Below, piece after piece: positions 7,688 to 13,055 of a stretch of DNA of 13,151 nucleotides. How positions within the stretch are numbered: the first letter of the stretch is position 1; each line of letters begins with the position of its first letter. This stretch comes from Rhizophlyctis rosea (taxonomy: Eukaryota > Chytridiomycota > Chytridiomycetes > Rhizophlyctidales > Rhizophlyctidaceae), in contig JADGJC010000632.1 in the NCBI GenBank assembly GCA_027596075.1, positions 1 to 13,151 on the forward strand, written 5' to 3'. A program made the position numbers and the translations under genes. The notes beneath the pieces are model-generated. The model was not told the origin of the DNA. It worked only from the letters and a program-made list of their open reading frames with translations, and made no database searches.

Positions 7688-8107
7688 TCACTCAATATCG
7701 AAGATCACTTGAAAAGTTTCACCATTTAAATCAAGAGATTTCATTGTGTTACTATCCAGAAGGCGAATCGTGATTTGAAAAAGGACTTGGTCGTCCACAT
7801 CAATGTAATCGCTCATACTATTCTGATGGACAAGTACAGTCCTGAGATCTTGCGTGACAGGCACAGCGTTCATTACGTTCAAATCTTCTCGCCCAGCATA
7901 AATAACGGAGCCCTTGCTCGACAGTTCAGGAATGTTTATCAATATCAGTTGCGTCCGAGTAAGGTCTACAGGTTGATGTAGTGTGATACTTGTAGCCGGG
8001 TCCGTATTTGCTTTAAGCCCCAATATTTTTTTACCTGTAGAAGAAATTAAAAATTTAAAGGGTTGTCCTGCGTTTACCGTCAATTTACCGGTTATGGGGT
8101 TCAATGT
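7688..8107 (-). CDS. Penton-type minor capsid protein, C-terminal part
   Basis: This frame follows directly on the penton N-terminal part after one in-frame TGA (8108-8110) and runs to TGA at 7688-7690. It opens TLNPITGKLTVNAGQPFKFL, matching the strand after 'YTVTYNxxTGKLTI' in single-jelly-roll pentons of Polinton-like viruses, and goes on to LGLKANTD, LILINIPELSSKGSV, and a C-terminal VLFQITIRLLD. No good ATG precedes it, only a TTG at 8104, so on its own it is not a sensible gene. The pieces together give about 243 residues, reasonable for a penton. The virion vertex role is from the family; expression as one protein would require readthrough or that the stop is not real. Confidence 0.75.
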   Translation of the reverse strand, partial: TLNPITGKLTVNAGQPFKFLISSTGKKILGLKANTDPATSITLHQPVDLTRTQLILINIPELSSKGSVIYAGREDLNVMNAVPVTQDLRTVLVHQNSMSDYIDVDDQVLFQITIRLLDSNTMKSLDLNGETFQVIFDIE

Positions 8108-8110
8108 TCA
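8108..8110 (-). other. In-frame TGA inside the penton gene
   Basis: TGA interrupts TYT / TLNPITGK within one continuous frame. CGA to TGA (a CpG transition) would create it. Confidence 0.75.
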
Positions 8111-8419
8111 TGTGTAAGTTTGGGTCCCTCCAGCGCTCATGGAGCGCGCAACCTCGTCCAACAACTCTTCAGCGCTGTACGTTCCGGGATTCATATAAGC
8201 GGCCCTTGTAGCATTCCCGTCCGAGAAAATGATTTGAGAAAATGATTTATTATCACTAGTGATGTTGTAATACGACAATGGAAGAATCATGGTATTTAAA
8301 CGGATTGCCTTCATCCTGTGTCCTGTAGAGAATCTCCACATGGGCTGTGAACTGTCTCCGGTTGTTGCTAGAGAAGCGTCGAGAATTAGTTTCTTAATGT
8401 ACGTTTGCTCTGTTGCCAT
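8108..8419 (-). CDS. Penton-type minor capsid protein, N-terminal part
   Basis: The frame is open from a TTG at 8551, but MATEQTYIKKLILDASLA at ATG 8419 fits penton N-termini, so that start is chosen; it also leaves a 66-bp divergent gap to the ATPase gene. Visible pattern: RMKAIRLNTMILPLSYYNI (compare VKAIRVxSxxIPxTFYNI in the family), then AYMNPGTYSAEELLDEVARS (compare IPPGNYTxxEL). It stops at TGA 8108-8110 right after GGTQTYT, in the middle of the jelly roll, and the same frame continues cleanly. As annotated this part alone would be 103 aa and not foldable as a penton. Confidence 0.75.
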   Translation of the reverse strand: MATEQTYIKKLILDASLATTGDSSQPMWRFSTGHRMKAIRLNTMILPLSYYNITSDNKSFSQIIFSDGNATRAAYMNPGTYSAEELLDEVARSMSAGGTQTYT

Positions 8420-8485
8420 TTTCTTTCCCTTTCCGTGTGTCTTTACCATATGCAAATAGAAAAATTTCTTCTCGGCTAATGTTAA
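8420..8485. promoter_or_regulatory. Divergent promoter region penton / ATPase
   Basis: A 66-bp gap between the divergent penton (ATG 8419, minus) and ATPase (ATG 8486, plus) starts must hold both promoters or their 5' leaders. I see no clear TATA box; the region holds short A/T runs and a purine-rich leader AAAGGGAAAGAAA before the penton ATG. Confidence 0.35.
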
Positions 8486-9196
8486 ATGAACGAAATCAAG
8501 TTGCCATCTGTAGCGACGAATCCTGTCGAGGTTGTGTTGGAGCGAAGCCAAATTGATAAAATATCTGACCCGATTGACAACAGAGTCTTTGGGAGAGGTA
8601 CGTTTAATTTGATTTATGGAGCGCGTTTTACAGGCAAATCATGTGTACTAGCGTTTCTCGTCAAGAAATTTTACCTGAAAAAGGGGCTGTCTTCCTCCAT
8701 TATCATCCTCACTCCGAGCAAACACGACAAAGCCTGGGACAATATACGAAACAGGAAACGTGTTGTCATCATGAATAAATGCAACAATGAACTCCTACAG
8801 GACCTTCTTCAAGTTCAAGAGGAATGTTTGCAGGACGGAGAGAGGAAACATGTTCTCCTTATCGTTGACGATTTTGCCACGCAAGGGAAAAGTCTCAAGG
8901 CACTAGAAGAACTACCAGTGAGGGGTCGCCATGCCTTCATAACTTGTATCGTCACCGCACAATATTCCCGCCTTTTATCGTTAACGATTCGTATGAACGC
9001 CCAGGGTATTGTTCTCTTCAAGATGTCGGATAAGGAGTTGGAAAATCTCGCAAATGAAGGACTCCGGACGTTGGTGCCGGCGGAAGAATTCATTTTATGG
9101 GTCAAGAAACACACATTGGAACCCAGGTCGTTTGTTTACATCAATTTGCGGGACCCAAAACGTGTTTTCAACATTGGTTTTTCGCATTCAGTGTGA
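8486..9196 (+). CDS. A32/FtsK-like genome packaging ATPase
   Basis: 236 aa from ATG 8486 to TGA 9194-9196. It pumps DNA into the procapsid in this virus group. Walker A is GARFTGKS (45-52) after the strand FNLIYG; Walker B is VLLIVDDF (123-130) with two acidic residues; FITCIVTAQ (151-159) is the sensor strand; and SLTIRMNAQGIVLFKMSDKE carries the Arg/Asn segment typical of the HerA/FtsK A32 branch. Length and motif spacing fit adenovirus-independent packaging ATPases of Polinton-like viruses (about 200-260 aa). It is 52 bases upstream of the major capsid gene on the same strand, the usual ATPase-capsid neighbourhood. The frame is intact. Confidence 0.9.
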   Translation: MNEIKLPSVATNPVEVVLERSQIDKISDPIDNRVFGRGTFNLIYGARFTGKSCVLAFLVKKFYLKKGLSSSIIILTPSKHDKAWDNIRNRKRVVIMNKCNNELLQDLLQVQEECLQDGERKHVLLIVDDFATQGKSLKALEELPVRGRHAFITCIVTAQYSRLLSLTIRMNAQGIVLFKMSDKELENLANEGLRTLVPAEEFILWVKKHTLEPRSFVYINLRDPKRVFNIGFSHSV

Positions 9197-9197
9197 A

Positions 9198-9234
9198 TTT
9201 TTTTTTCGAAATCCTTTGGTAAATACAGATACAA
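9198..9234 (+). promoter_or_regulatory. T-tract plus ACAGATACAA motif before the major capsid gene
   Basis: T9 (9198-9206), then 19 bases, then ACAGATACAA with core GATACAA (9228-9234), 14 bases before the ATG at 9249. The same arrangement occurs at 10621-10650 and, variant, at 7642-7667. It is probably a late promoter element; a splice-acceptor-like reading (pyrimidines then ACAG) is also possible. Confidence 0.45.
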
Positions 9235-9248
9235 AGGAAACGTACATT

Positions 9249-10574
9249 ATGTCTCTAGTTTCCACACCTTTTGAATACAGGTCGGGCGTTCTACCAGGAA
9301 ACAGTATTGCCAGCGGTGGGTTTGGAGATCACTTTGTTATCAAACGATTTCAACCTACCAACGGAACCGATTTCGGACCCGGCTCTCGTGTGAACTTCAA
9401 AATCACAGACTGTGACTGTCTCTGGCACCCAACTCAATGTTTCCTAAAGTGGAAACCAGTAGCAAAATCGGGTGGTTCTATTTACACCGGCAATGGAGCA
9501 GTGGGTGCTATTTCTGGCCCCACCGCTGCTATCAAGACGGTGACGACCTCCATCCAGGGAAAGAGTGTAGAGAGCATCCAAAATTACAATCGATTTGCTG
9601 CCCAGGAGTATATTAATTCTCCTTTGGAAATGAAGGTGTACCTTGCCAAAACCGACGGGGTCTCCCACTTTGTTAATGGGGTGGCTGAAGACAACCGGAA
9701 AGATTTCTTGGGAGCAAACAACGTTGTTCTTTACGCCATGCATCCACTTCAATGGCGATTAAAAGGATTGTCAACTCTTGAACTGCCTCTTATTCCGTCT
9801 GGTATTGATTGCGAAATATTGCTCACTACTGACCTCGGAGAGGTTTACCCAAGCAAAGATACTATCGACTCGTTCACTTGGCAAAACGTCGAATTGGTTT
9901 GTGTCATGACACAACCTGTAGAAGGCTTTTGGCAAGACAAGGCGAGCAAACTCCAGCGCGGAGAAGTCGTTGCAAGGCCCATCCAATGTGTTCGTTATCA
10001 AGCCTTCCAGACCAACAACAGCAGTTCGTTTACGATAACCGTTGACTCAGGTATTGTCAAGTCAGTGTCGTCTGTTCTCCTAGTCGGCAACAACACAGCC
10101 GCTGACCCAGGAGCAGGAAATACCATCGACAAACTGTCGTACTCTGACGATATGGGTATTCGCGCTATATCTTTCAACGTAGCCGGAAAAAAGATCCCTG
10201 AGGGCAAAGCGATCTCTTACTCGGTCAACGACCCCGAGTTATACACGCTTGGGTTCCGCCACAGTGACGCAGGGAACTTGGCTTTTGTTCCGAGTATGTA
10301 CCTCTTCGATTCTGCTAAAGCCGTCGGTTCAAGCGTGGCGAGAGGATGGCAGTTCCGATTCTCGTTGAAAGACTCCCTATCTGCTTATGGAGATGGTCTC
10401 TCGACCCTTACCGGCACTTTTGGTATTACAGTTTCTACCGTGCCCGAAGGTGCGGACTTCCTCAAAGGAGCCCCAGCCACCATGGGCAATGCCAATTCGT
10501 TCGATGTTTTCTACGTTACCGACCAAACCATGGAAATCTCCGCTGGAGGTGTCAGAATTACCCCTGTTTACTGA
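9249..10574 (+). CDS. Double-jelly-roll major capsid protein
   Basis: 441 aa from ATG 9249 to TGA 10572-10574; the frame is open further upstream (to 9009) only as overlap with the ATPase gene. The start MSLVSTPFEYRSG fits capsid N-termini and follows the T-tract/GATACAA motif. Pattern by eye: VNFKITDCDCLWHPTQCFLK early, LQWRLKGLSTLELPLIPSGI and DCEILLTTDLGEVY mid-protein, FTWQNVELVCVMTQPVEGF at the end of the first jelly roll, and FDVFYVTDQTMEISAGGVRI at the C-terminus, which is typical of the last strands of DJR capsids in Polinton-like viruses. Trimers would form the hexagonal capsomers of an icosahedral virion. Its neighbours (ATPase upstream, penton divergent) agree. The frame is intact, unlike penton. 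The family is assigned by position and strand pattern, not by alignment. Confidence 0.82.
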   Translation: MSLVSTPFEYRSGVLPGNSIASGGFGDHFVIKRFQPTNGTDFGPGSRVNFKITDCDCLWHPTQCFLKWKPVAKSGGSIYTGNGAVGAISGPTAAIKTVTTSIQGKSVESIQNYNRFAAQEYINSPLEMKVYLAKTDGVSHFVNGVAEDNRKDFLGANNVVLYAMHPLQWRLKGLSTLELPLIPSGIDCEILLTTDLGEVYPSKDTIDSFTWQNVELVCVMTQPVEGFWQDKASKLQRGEVVARPIQCVRYQAFQTNNSSSFTITVDSGIVKSVSSVLLVGNNTAADPGAGNTIDKLSYSDDMGIRAISFNVAGKKIPEGKAISYSVNDPELYTLGFRHSDAGNLAFVPSMYLFDSAKAVGSSVARGWQFRFSLKDSLSAYGDGLSTLTGTFGITVSTVPEGADFLKGAPATMGNANSFDVFYVTDQTMEISAGGVRITPVY

Positions 10575-10620
10575 TGAGCCGGAGATTCAACGCGTTTCCC
10601 GCCTTACATTTTTTACATAA

Positions 10621-10650
10621 TTTTTTTTCTATTCATTTTTACAGATACAA
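10621..10650 (+). promoter_or_regulatory. T-tract plus ACAGATACAA motif
   Basis: T8 (10621-10628), then CTATTCATTTTT, then ACAGATACAA (10641-10650), 10 bases before the ATG at 10661. It is identical over ACAGATACAA to the site before the major capsid gene. Confidence 0.45.
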
Positions 10651-10660
10651 TAGAAAAGAA

Positions 10661-10828
10661 ATGAGGATTCGTTATGATTTACACGAAAACATTCATCCCT
10701 TCAGGGGCACGCGGTCTGTGGGTCTTTTCTGCACATATGAATGCATAGCAGCGATTCTGCATTGTTCCGTGTCCTCAGTCTACAGGCTGTCACGTGGATT
10801 AATCGAGAGCGGACCCTTGTCTGAATAG
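10661..10828 (+). CDS. 55-aa helix-turn-helix protein
   Basis: ATG 10661 to TAG 10826-10828: begins MRIRYDLHENIHPFRG and holds TYECIAAILHCSVSSVYRLS, a helix-turn-helix pattern (IAxxLxxSxxxVYR) in a very small protein. It shares the IAAIL helix with the 97-aa HTH protein at 5430-5723. It sits 86 bases after the capsid gene behind its own T-tract/ACAGATACAA motif, which supports it being a real gene. The role is probably transcription control; targets are unknown. If TAG were read through, the frame would add eight codons to a TGA. Confidence 0.6.
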   Translation: MRIRYDLHENIHPFRGTRSVGLFCTYECIAAILHCSVSSVYRLSRGLIESGPLSE

Positions 10829-10910
10829 GTTATATGTGTAGTCCCTTGAAAATATTTTTCTCGTCACATGTTAGAATCAATCAAACGAGAACAAAGAAAC
10901 AAAGAGAACA

Positions 10911-11078
10911 ATGCCAATGACGTTAGGAGACACTGTGCGGATGCCCGCTGGATTGAAAAAATATTGGAGAAAACGAATTCTCGGAAATAAGAGCAGAGTG
11001 GCTTATCCCACTGGACACAAAAAGAAGGGAACGAAACGCCACCACAGGAAGGGGACAAAGCGCCACACAAAGCATTGA
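10911..11078 (+). CDS. 55-aa strongly basic protein, possible DNA-condensing core protein
   Basis: ATG 10911 to TGA 11076-11078. The start MPMTLGDTVRMPAGLKKYWR is followed by KRILGNKSRVAYP and then an almost entirely Lys/Arg/His tail (GHKKKGTKRHHRKGTKRH). There are two acidic residues at most. The composition resembles protamine-like core peptides of adenovirus-like particles (such as pX/mu), which neutralise packaged DNA; there is no sequence proof of homology. A second start at 10868 in another frame gives only 39 aa and overlaps it. It is not long enough for ordinary ORF cutoffs. Confidence 0.5.
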   Translation: MPMTLGDTVRMPAGLKKYWRKRILGNKSRVAYPTGHKKKGTKRHHRKGTKRHTKH

Positions 11079-11110
11079 ATTGGAACCGGGTGTTTGGAGA
11101 TGAGGCTCCG

Positions 11111-11287
11111 ATGCTTTACCGAGGCTGCCCCCTTTGTGCACACATTTCTTATATTATGGTGATACAAAAGTTCAACAGCGTGATACAAACTGTCACAGTT
11201 CCCATCAAGGCGTGTCAAAAATGCCGAGCATTAGCGAAAGTAAGTTTCAAAAATCTGTCACCTCGTCTCACTGCCACACAAGGGTAA
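11111..11287 (+). CDS. 58-aa possible zinc-ribbon ORF
   Basis: ATG 11111 to TAA. The protein carries CPLC at residues 6-9 and CQKC at 35-38, with an alternating hydrophobic stretch (VIQKFNSVIQTVTVPIKA) between, a layout typical of a beta-ribbon zinc site. The middle is coded by the two 21-bp repeats, which could mean the open frame is partly a by-product of the repeats. It overlaps the first exon and intron of the spliced gene (11221-11299) in another frame; with that intron removed it would end instead with TLHIGVNKLQKR. Whether it is translated is uncertain. Confidence 0.35.
   Translation: MLYRGCPLCAHISYIMVIQKFNSVIQTVTVPIKACQKCRALAKVSFKNLSPRLTATQG
11158..11199 (+). repeat. Two 21-bp direct repeats, GGTGATACA core
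   Basis: Copies start at 11158 (GGTGATACAAAAGTTCA...) and 11179 (CGTGATACAAACTGTCA...), 21 bases apart. The first matches copy 2 at 5824 (GGTGATACACAAGTTCA) at 16 of 17 positions. The pair lies 22 bases before the ATG of the spliced AT-hook gene and after the basic-protein gene. Same core and period at two distant loci suggest a common binding factor. Confidence 0.65.
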
Positions 11288-12194
11288 TCTAACTTACAGA
11301 CCCTACATATTGGCGTCAACAAGCTTCAAAAACGTTAAAGGTCGTCAAGCAGCACTTCGGTCTATACACTGCAGACGTTTTTGACCGACTTGTCGCAAAC
11401 GTAGAGTATATGACCCGTGAGGAAATCAATAAAATCACAGAATATCGCGATTACTCGGTCGATTTAGCAACATACCAATGGTCCGTTCTCCGCCCCCTCC
11501 TCAAAGAGCAGTTAGAGAAGATAGAGTACGCAGAGGCACGGCGGCAAAATAATACAATCACGCCCCACGACCTTGACCCCGACGAAGACGAAGTAAAATA
11601 CGACCCAACCTCCACCCGCCGGAAATCTTCCACTCCCTCCCTCGGACTCAACCGTCTTCATCTTAACGAGGACAGTCGCAATAGCACAAGCAAAAGTCAC
11701 AAACGCAAATCTTCACATGCCAACTCCACGGAAGCCCGTTTGGACGCCCAAGAAAAGAAGATAAACTACATCGTCGAGCTTCTGGAGAATAAGAATAATG
11801 GGGGTAGGAGGGGCGGCGGAACGGTCAAAAAGCCCAAAAAGCCAAGGGTCTTACTGACGATGACGAGGTTGAGGGGGAGGCGTCGGAGCATAGTAGCGAC
11901 AGGGAATTCGTGGTAGACGACAAGGAGGACGGTAGCGAAAGCGAGGGTGGCGGGGATGACCATGATGAGGATATGGGGAGCGTCTCCGGTGAAAACGAAG
12001 TCGTCTTGACTTCTCCAGAGAAACCCGCTCCAAAGAAGGCGAAGAAGAGTCCCGGTCGCCCAAAGAAGAACAAAGGAGCTGATGTTGTTCAGGTGAGGTA
12101 ATTTCGCTTTCGCTACCTCCATCAATGCGGCGAATAATCAATATTGTAGCCACAGGATGCTTCGGGAGGAAACGACGCCGTTGCAACCGCGTAA
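11221..12194 (+). CDS. Spliced AT-hook protein of unknown function (2 introns, 1 frame change)
   Basis: Exon 1 is 11221-11239 (MPSISE + A), joined in phase to 11300 (AsnProThrTyrTrp...). The frame then runs through MTREEINKITEYRDY (ATG 11410), a Ser/Arg/Lys-rich middle (SHKRKSSHANS), a coiled-coil-like TEARLDAQEKKINYIVELLE and a Gly/Arg patch. After about 11808-11850 the coding sense moves to another frame (GLTDDDEVEGEASEHSSD...), a long acidic stretch, then KKAKKSPGRPKKNKG with the AT-hook core GRP (12054-12062). This frame reaches GADVVQ at 12092; removing 12093-12155 gives DASGGNDAVATA and TAA at 12192-12194. The likely role is nuclear DNA binding. The intron joints are phase-exact; the internal frame change (indel, error or missed intron) is unresolved. 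Without splicing, the ATG at 11410 gives 168 aa. Confidence 0.6.
11240..11299 (+). other. Spliceosomal intron 1, 60 bp
   Basis: Donor GTAAGT (11240-11245), branch-like CTAAC (11289-11293), acceptor TTACAG (ends 11299). Removing it joins phase 1 to phase 1 and links an ATG at 11221 to the long downstream frame, which otherwise has an in-frame TAA at 11290. Confidence 0.7.
12093..12155 (+). other. Spliceosomal intron 2, 63 bp, tandem acceptor
   Basis: Donor CAG|GTGAGG (12093) and acceptor CACAG (ends 12155). Removal keeps phase 0 and skips TAA at 12099-12101. A second AG six bases earlier (TTGTAG, ends 12149) is also in phase and would add Pro-Gln. No strong branch consensus is visible. Confidence 0.6.
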
Positions 12195-12286
12195 CCCTGC
12201 AAAATTAGGATAGCATATTTTTTTTTCCAGATGTATTGTAAACCATAATATAGTGACTATTTGTCAAATCACAAATCAAATAGTAA

Positions 12287-12940
12287 ATGTCCTCATCCGA
12301 TTCTGATTCACAAACTGACGATTTGATTAAGAACTTGGTATAAAAGTACGCAGGGGCTGGGAAGGCAGTGAAAGAAAACGAAGAGATGAAAGAAAAAACG
12401 TTTTCAGATGACGGGCTTCTCACGGAACCTGGAAAAGAGAAAAATAGTACAAAGAAAAAACGGATCGCGACCGAAAAGCAAAAGGCTCACCTAGAGAAAA
12501 CCATAAAATTGGCCTTGAAGAAAAGACTTGAGTATGCCTCTCAACGCAAAGCGCAAAAGGAAGAGGAAGAAAAAAAGGCTAAAGAAGACGAGGTCAGACG
12601 ATTAGCTCAGGAGAAGTTGCGTGAACGGGTCCAACGCGAGACCAAGAAGATCTCGAAGGTTGAAAAGATCGCTGAACCGGAAGTACCAGTTGTTCAGCCA
12701 AAACTGAACAAGAACAAAAAAAAAAAAGGTTATATTATTGTAAGAAAGCCGAAACGTGTGCGGAGGATAACGCCCGTACCAGCCACGAAGAAGGCACCAC
12801 CCACCCCAAGAAAGAGCCAGGCAACGCCTGGCAGGGGGAGATCTGTTCCCTCCCTCCCTCAAAAGAGATCAGCGACGCCCAGTCCAGTAAGGTATTCACC
12901 CCCTCGCTGTGGTCTGTGGGATGATTATGATATGTATTAA
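12287..12940 (+). CDS. Basic coiled-coil protein with Pro/Ser/Thr tail, interrupted by TAA
   Basis: ATG 12287 opens MSSSDSDSQTDDLIKNLV, then TAA at 12341-12343, after which the same frame reads KYAGAGKAVKENEEMKEKTF and continues to TAA at 12938-12940 (about 216 codons after start counting through the stop). Without the N-terminal piece the first start is a GTG at 12368 (190 aa). The middle (about 12400-12680) is a Lys/Glu-rich heptad-like coiled coil (KKRLEYASQRKAQKEEEEK). Next comes a basic segment with a 12-A homopolymer (12716-12727) coding KNKKKK, then a Pro/Ser/Thr/Arg tail (TPVPATKKAPPTPRKS), ending CGLWDDYDMY. No family is recognised; an internal virion or core-like role is conceivable from composition. 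The 32-bp inverted repeat begins at the base after its stop. Confidence 0.6.
12341..12343 (+). other. In-frame TAA near the start of the coiled-coil gene
   Basis: The frame reads ...LIKNLV, TAA, KYAGAGKAV... . CAA to TAA is one transition. A 16-base GT...AG reading across it would break the frame, so it is not an intron. Confidence 0.6.
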
Positions 12941-13055
12941 GGGGGGACCTGCGCTCCCCCCATAGCCCCCCTTGCTCGTATGTCAAGAATATTCGATTTT
13001 GTCAGTGATTTTAACAAGCTGCCAGGGGGGCTATGGGGGGAGCGCAGGTCCCCCC
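12941..13055. repeat. Perfect 32-bp inverted repeat with 51-base spacer
   Basis: The left arm 12941-12972 (starts GGGGGGACCTGCGCTCCCCC) and right arm 13024-13055 (ends GCGCAGGTCCCCCC) are exact reverse complements over 32 bases. Each arm also contains G6 and C6 runs able to pair internally. A second, 13-base inverted pair (ATATTCGATTTTG at 12989-13001 with its complement at 13098-13110) links the spacer to sequence outside the arms. It could be a terminator, a small inserted element, or part of the element terminus. Confidence 0.85.

Noticed and set aside
10868..10987. 39-aa ORF starting MLESIKREQR
   Set aside because: Overlaps the longer basic 55-aa ORF in another frame and shows no recognisable feature.
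11766..12186. Minus-strand Ser/Pro- and Phe-rich frames opposite the AT-hook gene
   Set aside because: Complement of an acidic/basic low-complexity coding stretch; no independent support.
12195..12230. A third intron from GTAACC (12191) to TTTTTTCCAG (12230)
   Set aside because: Only 40 bases, and the joined frame leads to an unconvincing peptide; the T tract is better explained with the other upstream T-tract motifs.
12335..12350. Ultra-short GT...AG intron removing the TAA at 12341
   Set aside because: Only about 16 bases and its removal breaks the downstream frame.
12941..13055. CRISPR-like or tandem repeat array
   Set aside because: Only two inverted arms, no regular spacers or direct repeats.
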